Of a stretch of 64,000 nt of DNA, positions 46,096 through 55,401 are shown piece after piece. Below the pieces are notes generated by a model, which saw only the letters and a list, made by a program, of their open reading frames with translations, searched no databases and was not told the origin of the DNA. The DNA lies in assembly GCF_017352375.1 (NCBI RefSeq), contig NZ_JAFEVR010000004.1, forward strand, positions 186,001 to 250,000, read 5' to 3'. Source of the stretch: Mycolicibacterium sp. S2-37 (GTDB taxonomy: Bacteria > Actinomycetota > Actinomycetes > Mycobacteriales > Mycobacteriaceae). Each line of letters begins with the position of its first letter. Position 1 is the first letter of the stretch. The translations under genes were made by a program, and so were the position numbers.

Positions 46096-47615
46096 ACGCC
46101 GCTCCAGGCGGCACGCCGCACCGCATCCGGGTCGTCGACCGAATCGTCGCGGGCCGACCGGATGACCCGGGTGCGCCGGGAGACCGCGTCGTAGAGCGGC
46201 CAGTCGTCGCGCCACGCCTCACCGGACTCCCAACCCCTGGTCGCGAAGTCGAGCCAGGTGCGTTGCATGCGCCGGCCCACCGAAGGCAGCACCCGGCGGC
46301 CCAGCGGATGGAGTTTGCGGCCGAGGTAGGACGTGTAGCTGTGCTGGACGTGCACGATCTCGCTGCCATGGGTGGCGCCCAGCCCGAGCGCCCGCAGGGT
46401 GAAGGTGGTGTGGTCGAAGCGGTAGACGTGGGTGCGGGCGTGCGCACTGTAGGCGTCGACGAACGCCCAGGTGGGCGCGCCGAACATCACGTCGGAACCG
46501 ATGGCGATCAACGCCCGCCGACGGGGGAAGTCGGGGTAGGCGGCCAGGATCCGCTCGCGGGCGTCCGGAGCACACCGCGCGAACCACGCGTCGACGCCCT
46601 CGGGCGTGGTCGGCAGCATGGGCGGCTTACCCCAGGCGAACATCGACGCTTCGTGGCTGTTCGTGCCGATGATCAGCGGCACCCGCGCCACCGCCCCCGC
46701 CCGCGCCGCGTCGAGGGGATGCCGGGGCAGCAGGTCCACACCGTGGGTCAGGCCGTACGCGAGCGTCGGTGTGTCCGCCGCGCTTTCGCGCTGCAGTTCA
46801 CCTGCGGCCCGGCGCAGGCGGCGCTGCGGTAGCGATTTGACCTCGTCGAGCGGAACGCCGAGTCCGGCGAGGAACCGGTGGGCCCGTTCGGTACGGATCT
46901 GCCGATCGGCGATCAACGGCAGGGCAGGGCTCTGGGCGATGGCGCGGGCGAACAACCCGCCGGCGGCCGGGCTGGCGAGCAGCGCCAGCACCGACGTTGC
47001 GCCGGCGGACTCCCCGAACAGCGTCACCCGCTCCGGATCGCCCCCGAAGGCGGCGATGTTGTCGCGCACCCAGCGCAGGGCGGCGATCTGGTCGCGCAGA
47101 CACAGGTTGTCGTCGAAGCCGTCACCGAGCGCGCCGAGGTCCAGACCGCCGAACACCCCGAGCCGGTAGGTGACGTTGACCACCACCACGTTGCCGTTGG
47201 CGGCCAGCCGCGACCCGTTGTAGAGCTGCAGCTGTCCGGCGCCGTAGACGAAGGCGCCGCCGGGCAGCCACACCATCACCGGCAGTGCACCCGTGGTGTC
47301 CGGAGACCACACGGTGACGGTCAGACAGGCCTCGTCCCGGACCTTCGGATCGTCGCGGCCGCCGCCGACGAAGGAGCGACCCTGCGGCGGAATGGGACCG
47401 TGTTCGACGGCGTCGCGCACCCCGCGCCACGGATCGAGCGGAACCGGGGCGGCGAATCGGCGCTCCCCGACCGGCTGATGGGCATACGGCACCCCGCGCC
47501 ACACCGAAACTCCGCCCTCGGTGGTGCCCCGCAACCGTCCGAGCGCGGTGTTCACGACGGTCGGGAACTCAGCAACGGCGGGCACGCCCGAATCGTAGTG
47601 TGGGAGGGTGAACAC
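46089..47615 (-). CDS. Type B carboxylesterase/lipase
   Basis: A 508-residue alpha/beta hydrolase of the carboxylesterase/para-nitrobenzyl esterase type. The N-terminus (VVNTALGRLRGTTEGGVSVWRGVPYA) is typical. The nucleophile elbow is GESAGATSVLALLASPAAGGLF; the oxyanion stretch is WLPGGAFVYGAG (in place of the usual HGGGF); GTNSHEASMF gives the acid and GATHGSEIVHV the His. No signal peptide is seen. GTG 47585 is a shorter alternative start. Divergent from the metallopeptidase gene. Confidence 0.9.
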   Translation of the reverse strand: MFTLPHYDSGVPAVAEFPTVVNTALGRLRGTTEGGVSVWRGVPYAHQPVGERRFAAPVPLDPWRGVRDAVEHGPIPPQGRSFVGGGRDDPKVRDEACLTVTVWSPDTTGALPVMVWLPGGAFVYGAGQLQLYNGSRLAANGNVVVVNVTYRLGVFGGLDLGALGDGFDDNLCLRDQIAALRWVRDNIAAFGGDPERVTLFGESAGATSVLALLASPAAGGLFARAIAQSPALPLIADRQIRTERAHRFLAGLGVPLDEVKSLPQRRLRRAAGELQRESAADTPTLAYGLTHGVDLLPRHPLDAARAGAVARVPLIIGTNSHEASMFAWGKPPMLPTTPEGVDAWFARCAPDARERILAAYPDFPRRRALIAIGSDVMFGAPTWAFVDAYSAHARTHVYRFDHTTFTLRALGLGATHGSEIVHVQHSYTSYLGRKLHPLGRRVLPSVGRRMQRTWLDFATRGWESGEAWRDDWPLYDAVSRRTRVIRSARDDSVDDPDAVRRAAWSGVY

Positions 47616-47659
47616 CGGCGCTGCGTCGGGCGCCTCACCGAGTCCGGACGGAGTGGGCG

Positions 47660-48550
47660 ATGACCTTCAACGAAGGTATGCAGATCGACACGAGCACCAC
47701 GTCGAGCAGCGGCGGCAGACGCGGAGGCGGCCGCGGGATCGCGGTCGGCGGCGGCATCGGTGGCCTGCTGATCGTGGTGGTCGCCCTGTTCCTCGGCGTC
47801 GACCCCGGCACGGTGCTGCCTCAACAGGAGGAGCTGGGCACCCAGGGTGTCGAGACGCCCGGGTTCGATCTCAGCCAGTGCCGGACCGGAGCCGATGCGA
47901 ACGAATTCGTGCAGTGCCGGGTGGTGGCCACGGGCAATTCGCTGGACGCGGTGTGGTCACAGCTCAAACCGGACTACACCCGGCCGCGGGTGGACATCTT
48001 CAGCGGAAGTGTGGACACCGCGTGCGGACCGGCGACCAGTGCGGTGGGGCCGTTCTACTGCCCCGGTGACCAGACCGCCTACTTCGACACCGACTTCTTC
48101 GACGTACTGAAGACCCAATTCGGCTCCAGCGGAGGGCCGTTCGCGCAGGAGTACGTGGTGGCCCACGAGTTCGGCCACCACGTGCAGCAACTGGAGGGCT
48201 CACTCGCACGCGCGCAGCAGGACCCGGAAGGCCCCACCGGAGGTGGTGTGCGCACCGAACTGCAGGCCGACTGCTACGCGGGTGTATGGGCGCACTACGC
48301 CGCGGTGACGAAACAGGAGAGCACCGGCGTGCCGTTCCTGGAACCGTTGACCGACAAGGACATCGCCGACGCGCTGTCGGCGGCGTCGGCGGTCGGCGAC
48401 GACCGGATCCAGGAGGCCGCCACCGGGCGGGTCAACCCCGAATCGTGGACCCACGGCTCCTCCGAGCAGCGGCAGAAGTGGTTCACCGTCGGCTACCAAA
48501 CCGGCGACCCGCAGAAATGCGATACATTCGCCACCAATGACCTCGGCTAG
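47660..48550 (+). CDS. YpfJ-type neutral zinc metallopeptidase
   Basis: A 296-residue membrane-anchored protease (Rv2575-like). A Gly-rich basic N-terminus precedes one transmembrane helix (~28-47); the external domain has HEFGHH at 169-174 and a likely third ligand in ELQADCYAGVWAHYA. Cys at positions such as 74, 86, 122 and 134 may form disulfides outside the cell. Members are widespread but the substrate is unknown. Its last 14 bases overlap the DUF885 gene. Confidence 0.9.
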   Translation: MTFNEGMQIDTSTTSSSGGRRGGGRGIAVGGGIGGLLIVVVALFLGVDPGTVLPQQEELGTQGVETPGFDLSQCRTGADANEFVQCRVVATGNSLDAVWSQLKPDYTRPRVDIFSGSVDTACGPATSAVGPFYCPGDQTAYFDTDFFDVLKTQFGSSGGPFAQEYVVAHEFGHHVQQLEGSLARAQQDPEGPTGGGVRTELQADCYAGVWAHYAAVTKQESTGVPFLEPLTDKDIADALSAASAVGDDRIQEAATGRVNPESWTHGSSEQRQKWFTVGYQTGDPQKCDTFATNDLG

Positions 48551-50195
48551 ACAACCGACGGCCGTGGACGCCGTCGCAGAACGTTACCTCGACACCGTGG
48601 CCGCCCTGGACCCCTGCGCCGCAACCGAACTCGGCATCAGCAGCGGTGACCGCAGCTACGACGAGGACATCACTGATTACTCCCCCGACGCCGTCGCGAC
48701 CCGCGCGGAGGCGGCCAGGTCCGCATTGAAGGAACTCGACGCGGTGGTGGCCGTCGACGAGACCGACGCGGTCACCGCGGCCGCCATGCGCGAGCGCCTG
48801 GGTGTGCTGATCGACATCCACGACGCCGGTCTGGACGTCGGCGAACTCAACGTGATCGCCTCGCCGTTGCAGACCATGCGCGACGTCTTCGACCTGATGG
48901 CCACCGACACCGAGGACGACTGGGCGGTGGTCGACCGGCGCCTGGCGACGTTGCCGCTCCGGGTCCCCGGTTATGCCGAGGCGCTGCGCACCGCGGCGGC
49001 GGGCCCGCATCCGCCGGCGATCCGTCAGGTGCGCCGTGGCATCGACCAGGCCGGCCGGATCGCACACCTGCTCGTCGACATGGTGGCCGACGCGGCACCG
49101 GGCCGGCCGGCCCTGCAGGCCGACCTGGACCGGCACGCCGCCGCGGCCGCCGACGCCTACCGCGAGCTGGCCCGCGTGCTCGACGATGAGGTGGCTCCGC
49201 GGGCGCGGGAGCGGGATGCGTTCGGCCGCGACGCCTATCGGCTGCTCTCGCGGTCGTTCCTCGGCACTGAGATCGACCTCGACGAGACCTACGCATGGGG
49301 CCTCGAGCAGCTCGAAGCCATTGTCGCCGAACAGGAGACGGTGGCCGGGCGGCTGTATCCGGGGGTCTCGGTCGCCGAGACGATCCAGCGCCTCGACGAT
49401 GAACCGCGCTATCAGGTGTACGGCACCGACGCCCTGCAGCAGTGGATGCAGGAGTTGTCCGACCGCGCCGTCGACGCGCTGGCCGGCACCCATTTCGACA
49501 TCGATCCGGCGCTGCGCAACCTCGAGTGCCGAATCGCTCCAACGCAGACCGGCGGCATCTACTACACCGGCCCATCGGAGGACCTGACCCGTCCGGGCCG
49601 GATGTGGTGGTCCGTGCCGCCCGGTAAGGACACCTTCCACACTTGGCAGGAGACCACCACGGTCTTCCACGAGGGCGTGCCAGGCCATCATCTGCAGATC
49701 GGGCGGGCGGTGGTGCTCGCCGGCGAACTCAACCGCTGGCGCCGGCTGGGCTGCTGGGTGTCCGGGCACGGCGAGGGCTGGGCACTCTACGCCGAACGGC
49801 TGATGGCCGAACTGGGCTGGCTCGACGATGACGGCGCCCGGATGGGCATGCTCGACGCACAGCGCTTCCGGGCCGCGCGGGTGGCCATCGACATCGGCGT
49901 GCACTGTGAGCTCACCGCGCCCGACGGCGGCCGATGGGACGTCACTCGGGCGTGGGACTTCCTCGGGCAGCACTCCGCACAGTCCGAGAAGCACCGCAGC
50001 TTCGAACTCGACCGGTACCTGGGCTGGCCCGGCCAGGCGCCGTCCTACGCAGTGGGACAGCGCATCTGGCAGCAGCTGCGCGAGACGATGCTCGCAACGA
50101 GCATGCCGCTCAAAGAGTTCCACCGCTGCGCGCTGGACCTGGGCGGACTTCCGCTCGATGTGCTTCGATCAGCGCTTCTCGGCGAATTCGCATGA
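48537..50195 (+). CDS. DUF885-family putative metallopeptidase
   Basis: A 552-residue protein of the DUF885 group, a mostly helical M3/M32-like gluzincin fold. The zinc site reads TTTVFHEGVPGHHLQIGRAV near residue 375 with the second Glu in GHGEGWALYAERLMAELG. Family members are presumed oligopeptidases. It overlaps the YpfJ-like gene by 14 bases and the DinB gene by 4 (ATGA), so the three are likely co-transcribed. No signal peptide; probably cytoplasmic. Confidence 0.88.
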   Translation: MTSARQPTAVDAVAERYLDTVAALDPCAATELGISSGDRSYDEDITDYSPDAVATRAEAARSALKELDAVVAVDETDAVTAAAMRERLGVLIDIHDAGLDVGELNVIASPLQTMRDVFDLMATDTEDDWAVVDRRLATLPLRVPGYAEALRTAAAGPHPPAIRQVRRGIDQAGRIAHLLVDMVADAAPGRPALQADLDRHAAAAADAYRELARVLDDEVAPRARERDAFGRDAYRLLSRSFLGTEIDLDETYAWGLEQLEAIVAEQETVAGRLYPGVSVAETIQRLDDEPRYQVYGTDALQQWMQELSDRAVDALAGTHFDIDPALRNLECRIAPTQTGGIYYTGPSEDLTRPGRMWWSVPPGKDTFHTWQETTTVFHEGVPGHHLQIGRAVVLAGELNRWRRLGCWVSGHGEGWALYAERLMAELGWLDDDGARMGMLDAQRFRAARVAIDIGVHCELTAPDGGRWDVTRAWDFLGQHSAQSEKHRSFELDRYLGWPGQAPSYAVGQRIWQQLRETMLATSMPLKEFHRCALDLGGLPLDVLRSALLGEFA

Positions 50196-50728
50196 CCGGT
50201 GAGGCGATCGAGCCCGATCTCAAGGACTGGACCTGGGTGCTGAGCCGGCCATGCCCGGAGTGTGGTTTCGATGCGGCCGCCGTGGCGCCGGCCGAGGTCG
50301 GTGATCACATCCGCCGGGACGCCGACGAGTGGATCCGCCGGCTCGGCAACCCCGGTGCCACGACGCGCCGGCACCCGGCGGTGTGGTCCGCCCTCGAGTA
50401 CGGCTGCCACGTCCGCGACGTCCACCGGATCTTCAACCAGCGGGTCCAGGCGATGTTGACCCAGCACGAGCCGCTCTTCGCCAACTGGGACCAGGATCGA
50501 ACCGCGGTCGAGGACGACTATGCCTCGCAGGATCCCGGCGTCGTGGCGGGTGAGCTGTTCGACGCCGCGATCACCGTCGCCGACACCTATGCCGCGGTGC
50601 CCGACGACGGATGGGTGCGAAGGGGTTTGCGCAGTAACGGCAGCGAATTCACCGTGGCATCGATAGCGAGGTACCACCTGCACGATGTGGTGCATCACGC
50701 CGTGGACGTTGATTCCGCCGATCGTTGA
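50192..50728 (+). CDS. DinB-like four-helix protein
   Basis: A 178-residue protein of the DinB/YfiT (maleylpyruvate isomerase N-terminal-like) type. The potential metal-binding histidines appear in GCHVRDVHRIFNQRV and ARYHLHDVVHHAVDVD, and a CPECG motif lies near the N-terminus (residues ~21-25). Such proteins act as bacillithiol/mycothiol-linked transferases in some cases. The ATG overlaps the DUF885 stop; a longer frame from 49934 is shadow sequence. Confidence 0.85.
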   Translation: MTGEAIEPDLKDWTWVLSRPCPECGFDAAAVAPAEVGDHIRRDADEWIRRLGNPGATTRRHPAVWSALEYGCHVRDVHRIFNQRVQAMLTQHEPLFANWDQDRTAVEDDYASQDPGVVAGELFDAAITVADTYAAVPDDGWVRRGLRSNGSEFTVASIARYHLHDVVHHAVDVDSADR

Positions 50729-50733
50729 CCACG

Positions 50734-50760
50734 TTGAACACATATCGCTAATGTGTTCAA
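50734..50760. promoter_or_regulatory. Perfect TetR operator abutting the TetR start codon
   Basis: TTGAACACAT (50734-50743) and ATGTGTTCAA (50751-50760) are perfect 10-base inverted copies with a 7-base spacer. The right arm ends directly before the GTG of the TetR gene, so there is almost no 5' leader. This is the strongest dyad in this region and very likely the autoregulatory site. Confidence 0.75.
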
Positions 50761-51354
50761 GTGCGCGTTGCCGATGACCGTCCGGTGTCGCCCGCATTGT
50801 TGGCCGCCACCGCCGCCACGCTGCGCCGGACCGGGCCGCGTGGGTTCAGCCTGACCGCGGTCGCCGAGGCGGCCGGGGTGTCCCGAGGCACCGTGCACAA
50901 CGCCCTCGGCAGCCGCGACAACGCGATTCGCACCGCACTCGACCATCTTGCGTCGGCGTTCGTCGAGACCATGGCCGCCGAGGTGGACAGGGAATCCACG
51001 TTGGCCGGTCAGGTCGCCGCCGCGGCGGCCCTGGTGTGCGCGCACCGTCAGCGCTCCGATTCGGTGTCGCCGCGCGGTATCAACGAGAGCATCCTGGTCC
51101 TGCTGCTGCGCAATATCGGCGACGATCTGATGGCGCGGTCCCTCGACCAGTGGAAACCGCTGGTGCGCGCCGCCCAGAAACGCGGCGAGGTCAGCAACGA
51201 CGTCGACCCGGCGCGTGCGAGCGAATGGATCGTCCGGCTGCTGCTCAGTTTCGAGGTGCTGCCGCCGATGGGGGTCAACCTCGACAACCCCCGTGCTGTG
51301 AAGAGATTCGTATCCGACCACATCGTCGCCGGCCTTGGAGGCTTTCATGCGTGA
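50761..51354 (+). CDS. TetR-family regulator of the monooxygenase/SDR unit
   Basis: A 197-residue TetR protein: helix-turn-helix GFSLTAVAEAAGVSRGTVHNALGSRDNAIRTALDHL (in parts, residues ~27-64), then a helical ligand domain. It is the first gene of TetR-monooxygenase-SDR, and the next start lies 8 bases inside its end. A perfect dyad sits against its start codon, so it probably represses its own operon until a ketone, alcohol or lipid substrate binds. Confidence 0.9.
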   Translation: MRVADDRPVSPALLAATAATLRRTGPRGFSLTAVAEAAGVSRGTVHNALGSRDNAIRTALDHLASAFVETMAAEVDRESTLAGQVAAAAALVCAHRQRSDSVSPRGINESILVLLLRNIGDDLMARSLDQWKPLVRAAQKRGEVSNDVDPARASEWIVRLLLSFEVLPPMGVNLDNPRAVKRFVSDHIVAGLGGFHA

Positions 51355-52903
51355 ACCCGACCACGAGGTCGCGATCATCGGCGCAGGCCCGGGCGGGATC
51401 GCCGCGGCCCACCTGCTCCAGAAGCGCGGATTCACCGATTTCGTCATCCTCGAGCGCGGCGACGATTTCGGGGGCACCTGGCGCGACAACCACTATCCCG
51501 GTCTCGCCGTGGACATTCCGACCCTGTGGTATCAGCTGTCGTTCGCCGTGAACCCCGACTGGAGCAGGTTGTTCGCGCCAGGACCGGAGATCTACTCCTA
51601 TCTGCGTGACACCGCGGACCGCCTCGGGCTCTATCCGCACCTGCGGCCGCGCAGCGAGGTGACGCGTCAGCAGTGGGATGACACCGCCGGGCTGTGGCGG
51701 CTGACCGTCGACGGTGGCGAGACGGTGTCGGTGCGGTTCCTCATCAGCTCGGTCGGCGGCTACGTCAACGCCAAACCGCGCGTCGACATCGCCGGCGTCG
51801 ACGAGTTCGGGGGCACCATCCTGCGGCCCAACGCGTGGGACGACGACTACGACGCGCGCGGCAAACGCGTCGCCGTCATCGGTACCGGCTCCAGTGGGGT
51901 CCAGATCGCGGCGGCGCTGTCCGGAACGGCTGCCGGACTCGAGGTCTATCAACGCACTCCGGCATGGGTGCTGCCCAAGGTCGATTTCGACATCCCGCCC
52001 CTGATGCGCCGGTTCTTGCGGGTGCCCGGTGTGGTACCCGCGATCAACGCGGCCGGCCGCTTTGCGATGGATGCGTTCATGATCGCTCCGATCGTGCATG
52101 TGTTCTCCCGGCTGCCCGACCGCGTGCTGACGCGCGCCATGCCGCTATACGACGCCTACTGCCGGGCGCTGTACCGGCTGCTGCTGCGCGTGGTGGTGCG
52201 CGATCCGGCGACCCGGCGGGCGTTGGTCCCCCGGTACGGCATACTCGCCAAACGCCCGGTCATCTCGAGTTCCTTCCTACCGGCTCTCAACGATCCGCAT
52301 ACGCATCTGGTCACCACACCCATCCAACGCATTACGGCAAGCGGGGTGCGCACCGTCGACGGCGTCGAGCATCCGGCGGATCTGCTGGTGCTCGCGACCG
52401 GCTACGAACTGTGGACCGACCCGGAGACCTATCGACCGGGAACAGTGCTGGGCGCAGACGGTTTCGACCTGGCGGAGTTCTACCGCGCACACGGGTTGAG
52501 CGCCTACGCCGGCACCGCCCACCCTCGGCTACCGAACCGCTGGGAGATCGTCGGCCCGCTCGGCTTCGTGGGTTTCGCCTGGCCGGATTTCGTCGAGACC
52601 ATGGCCGCTCACGCGGTGCGGGTGATCGACGAGGCCCGGCGTCGGCACCGCCCCGTGGTCGCGGTGAGCCGGCAGGCATTCGACCGGTGGAACGAACGCA
52701 TGCGCCGGGCCGGCCGGGTGGCCCACCTGTACTTCACCGCCTGCAACCCCGGGCTGAACACCTATTTCGTGAATTCCCAGCGCGATACGGTGTATCACCG
52801 TCCGCAGACCATCGCCGGCTCACGGCGGTTCGCGCGGCGCTCGCCGCTGACCGACTACGAGTTCGCGACCCGCCCCGCCTACGCCGAGGAGCTCACCGCA
52901 TGA
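51347..52903 (+). CDS. Flavin-containing monooxygenase (Baeyer-Villiger-type)
   Basis: A 518-residue class B flavoprotein with two Rossmann motifs, GAGPGG (residues 12-17) and GTGSSG near residue 180, separated by the FAD-binding WRDNHYPGLAVDIPTLWYQLSF. The latter block (GGTWRDNHYPG) is typical of Baeyer-Villiger and related monooxygenases. LLVLATGYELW precedes the end region. It would insert oxygen into a cyclic or long-chain ketone with NADPH. The start at 51347 has GGAGG at good spacing and overlaps the TetR gene. Coupled to the SDR by ATGA. Confidence 0.88.
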   Translation: MREPDHEVAIIGAGPGGIAAAHLLQKRGFTDFVILERGDDFGGTWRDNHYPGLAVDIPTLWYQLSFAVNPDWSRLFAPGPEIYSYLRDTADRLGLYPHLRPRSEVTRQQWDDTAGLWRLTVDGGETVSVRFLISSVGGYVNAKPRVDIAGVDEFGGTILRPNAWDDDYDARGKRVAVIGTGSSGVQIAAALSGTAAGLEVYQRTPAWVLPKVDFDIPPLMRRFLRVPGVVPAINAAGRFAMDAFMIAPIVHVFSRLPDRVLTRAMPLYDAYCRALYRLLLRVVVRDPATRRALVPRYGILAKRPVISSSFLPALNDPHTHLVTTPIQRITASGVRTVDGVEHPADLLVLATGYELWTDPETYRPGTVLGADGFDLAEFYRAHGLSAYAGTAHPRLPNRWEIVGPLGFVGFAWPDFVETMAAHAVRVIDEARRRHRPVVAVSRQAFDRWNERMRRAGRVAHLYFTACNPGLNTYFVNSQRDTVYHRPQTIAGSRRFARRSPLTDYEFATRPAYAEELTA

Positions 52904-53727
52904 CCAGTCAGGATCTCCCCCTCGCCGGCCGGGTGGCCTATGTGACCGGCGCGGCCCGCGGTCAGGGGCGGTCGCACTGCGTGCGATTGGCCCGCGCAGG
53001 CGCCGACATCGTCGCGATCGACGCCTGTGCGCCGGTGTGCGAGGCCAACGGCTATCAGCCGGCCGACCCGTCGGATCTCGCCGAGACGGTGGCGCTGGTG
53101 GAGGGTGAAGGCCGCAAGATCGTCGCCGAGCCCGTCGACGTTCGCGACGCCGACGGTCAGGTACGCGTGGTCGCCGACGCCGTCGCCCAGTTCGGCCGGC
53201 TCGACATCGTGGTCGCGAACGCCGGGGTCCTGAATTGGGGCCGGCTGTGGGAGATCTCGCCGCAGCAGTGGCAGGACACCCTCGACACCAACCTCACCGG
53301 CGTCTGGAACACGATCCGTGCCGTGGTGCCGCCGATGATCGCGGCGGGCAACGGCGGCTCCATCATCACCATCAGCTCCGCGGCGGGCATCAAGGCGGTA
53401 CCGGGTTGTGGGCACTATTGCGCCAGCAAGTTCGGCGTCGTCGGACTGACCAACTCACTGGCTGTGGAGCTCGGCGAATTCGGCATCCGCGTCAACTCGG
53501 TGCATCCGTACGGCACGGACACCCCGATGGGTAACGACACGTCGATGTACCAGGTCTTCGCCGACCACCCCACCTACATCCACAGCTTCTCCCCCGGCGC
53601 ACTGCCCACCGATTCGCTGGCCGCGCCGGACCTGATCTCCGACATCGTGCTCTGGCTGGCCGGAGACGCCTCGTCGCTGGTGACCGCCGCCCAGATCCCG
53701 GCGGACAAAGGGTATTTGAAGATCTAG
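52900..53727 (+). CDS. Mycofactocin-coupled-type SDR oxidoreductase
   Basis: A 275-residue short-chain dehydrogenase. The cofactor motif reads TGAARGQGRSHCVRLARAGADIVAIDAC and the inserted segment APVCEANGYQPADPSDLAETVALVEGEGR follows; this TGAARGQGRSH pattern with an inserted loop is typical of SDRs that keep their NAD bound and pass electrons to mycofactocin. The catalytic residues are Ser160, Tyr173 (GHYCASKFGVVGL) and Lys177. ATGA overlap with the monooxygenase. It probably oxidises an alcohol to the ketone used by the monooxygenase. Confidence 0.88.
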   Translation: MTSQDLPLAGRVAYVTGAARGQGRSHCVRLARAGADIVAIDACAPVCEANGYQPADPSDLAETVALVEGEGRKIVAEPVDVRDADGQVRVVADAVAQFGRLDIVVANAGVLNWGRLWEISPQQWQDTLDTNLTGVWNTIRAVVPPMIAAGNGGSIITISSAAGIKAVPGCGHYCASKFGVVGLTNSLAVELGEFGIRVNSVHPYGTDTPMGNDTSMYQVFADHPTYIHSFSPGALPTDSLAAPDLISDIVLWLAGDASSLVTAAQIPADKGYLKI

Positions 53728-54617
53728 AGCCGCGACTGCTCCTTGATGGACGTGTCGGTGGTGCGCAGCGGACGGATCAGTCCGTCTTGGGCGAACGAGG
53801 CGATGAGGTCGCCCTCCTCGGTGTGCACAGTCCCGCGGACATAGGACATGCCCGCGCCGACCTGGGTGCTCTCGTGGCCGTAGAGCAGCCAGCCGTTCCA
53901 GCGCACCGGCTCGTGGAAGCTCACGGTGACCGTCATCGGTGCGGTCGACACCGTCAAGTGCGCCTGTGCGGTACCGATGCCCTCGTGGGCGCGCATCGTG
54001 GTCGAAATGCCAAGGTGGCCGGTGAAATACGCGATGAGGGCCTTGGCGAGATCGTCGCGCTGCGGGATGGGGTCGTAGTGCAGCCACGCATACAGCTCCG
54101 GCGGGCCCACCTCGTCGGGGCTGTTGACGTCGACCACGTCGACCACCCGAACCTCGCGGCCCGTCATCGGCATACCGCCGTCATGGGCGTCGGCGGGGGC
54201 CGCCACATCGGGGCGGGGCAGCTGGTGGCGGATCACGTCTGCGGACGGCACGTCGGTGAAGACGGTGACCGTGATGCAGCGTTTGCCGTTCTGCGATGCC
54301 GTGACCACCGCGGTCGCCGTCGAGCGCCCCTCGCTGATGACGTCGACGTCGAGCTCCACCGGAGGGCCCACCGTCACGACCCTGGCGAACACCGCGTGCA
54401 CCGACCGGACCGACTTGCCCTCGAACCGCTTCGCAGCGGCGACGATGGCCTGGGCCACCACCTGCGTTCCCTCGACCACCTGGCGTTCGTCGGCACCGGC
54501 GATGCCGGTGTCGGCGGTGTAGCGGTCGTCGCCCGCGGGCTGGGCGTCGAACAGGTCGAGCAGCGTCTCGACCGTCCACTGCGTCTGCTGCGAAGTGTGG
54601 CCTGCATCCGTCGTCAT
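53724..54617 (-). CDS. Acyl-CoA thioesterase II (TesB-like)
   Basis: A 297-residue double-hotdog protein. The first hotdog (LLDLFDAQPAGDDRYTADTGIAG) contains the TesB-type start; the second ends with WNGWLLYGHESTQVGAGMSYVRGTVHTEEGDLIASFAQDGLIRPL, the TesB signature region. The Asp, Thr/Ser and Gln catalytic residues of TesB map to DYxxxxx-like positions; only the Gln in QDGLIR is plain. ATG 54617 with AGAGG upstream; GTG 54623 is possible. Convergent with the SDR, divergent from TetR. Confidence 0.85.
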   Translation of the reverse strand: MTTDAGHTSQQTQWTVETLLDLFDAQPAGDDRYTADTGIAGADERQVVEGTQVVAQAIVAAAKRFEGKSVRSVHAVFARVVTVGPPVELDVDVISEGRSTATAVVTASQNGKRCITVTVFTDVPSADVIRHQLPRPDVAAPADAHDGGMPMTGREVRVVDVVDVNSPDEVGPPELYAWLHYDPIPQRDDLAKALIAYFTGHLGISTTMRAHEGIGTAQAHLTVSTAPMTVTVSFHEPVRWNGWLLYGHESTQVGAGMSYVRGTVHTEEGDLIASFAQDGLIRPLRTTDTSIKEQSRL

Positions 54618-54651
54618 CGTCACGCCTCTTTCGTGTGGGTTCCGTCCCCAG

Positions 54652-54670
54652 AGAAGGTACATAGCCTTCT
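54652..54670. promoter_or_regulatory. Inverted repeat between thioesterase and TetR
   Basis: AGAAGG (54652-54657) and CCTTCT (54665-54670) form a perfect 6-base dyad with a 7-base spacer in the 97-base divergent gap. It may serve the thioesterase promoter. Which regulator binds is unknown. Confidence 0.4.
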
Positions 54671-54678
54671 GCCAAAGC

Positions 54679-54693
54679 GGTAACGTCATTCTC
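54679..54693. promoter_or_regulatory. TetR operator half (shared motif, site 1)
   Basis: GGTAACGTCATTCTC lies 22 bases before the TetR ATG and matches the perfect dyad GGTAATGTCATTACC at 55402-55416 at 12 of 15 positions, including the contiguous GTCATT. The shared sequence suggests that the TetR protein binds its own promoter and that of the amidohydrolase. Confidence 0.5.
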
Positions 54694-54714
54694 ATCTCGA
54701 GCGAAAGGCGTCCC

Positions 54715-55350
54715 ATGGCGAAGCCCAGCGCGCGGGCGACGGCCACCGCGGCCGACAGCGGTGAGTCCAGGCCACAGCGCTTCATGCGGTCCGCCCTGGA
54801 AATCCTCGGCGAGACCGGCCGTACGGACTTCACCGTGCTCGAGGTCGTCGAACGGTCCAAGACCTCGCTGCGCTCGTTCTACCAACACTTCTCGACCAAG
54901 GACGAGCTCCTGCTCGCGCTGATCGACCGGATCATGTCGGAGTCGGCACTGCGCTGGCGCGCGGCCACCGACCAACAGCCGAGCCGCGAGGCCCTGCGCA
55001 CGCTGATCGAACGCCTCTGCGTCCCCGCCGGGTCCGGGACCCAGGACCGGGTGAACCGGGGCCTGACGTCCTACAACGACCGCCTCGCCGAGACGCTGCC
55101 CCGCGACTACGCCAGGGTGCTCGCCCCGCTGCACGCCCTGATCAGCGACATCATTCGCCGCGGCATGGACGAGCAGGCGTTCCGCGACGACATCGACGCC
55201 GACGCGACCGCCGCGCTGATCATGCAGACCGCCCTGGGCGCGCTGCGGCTGCGCGTACTCGGCGCCGAACTCACCGGCGTACCCGTCGAGGGCGAGCACA
55301 TCTTCGCCTTCTGCCTGCGCAGCCTCGAGCGGCCGGCAGATGGCTCCTGA
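54715..55350 (+). CDS. TetR-family regulator of the amidohydrolase/acyl-CoA dehydrogenase unit
   Basis: A 211-residue TetR protein with FMRSALEILGETGRTDFTVLEVVERSKTSLRSFYQHFSTKDELLLALIDRIM (in parts) as helix-turn-helix and first helices. ATG at 54715 with AAAGGCG upstream. A shared motif with the next gene's promoter points to local control of the amidohydrolase and following fadE pair. Ligand likely an acyl-CoA or acid intermediate, inferred from the neighbours. Confidence 0.9.
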   Translation: MAKPSARATATAADSGESRPQRFMRSALEILGETGRTDFTVLEVVERSKTSLRSFYQHFSTKDELLLALIDRIMSESALRWRAATDQQPSREALRTLIERLCVPAGSGTQDRVNRGLTSYNDRLAETLPRDYARVLAPLHALISDIIRRGMDEQAFRDDIDADATAALIMQTALGALRLRVLGAELTGVPVEGEHIFAFCLRSLERPADGS

Positions 55351-55401
55351 CCTGCATTGATCCCGGTCAGTCCGGCGTCTTGGTCCCGCCCGCCCGGCAG
55401 T

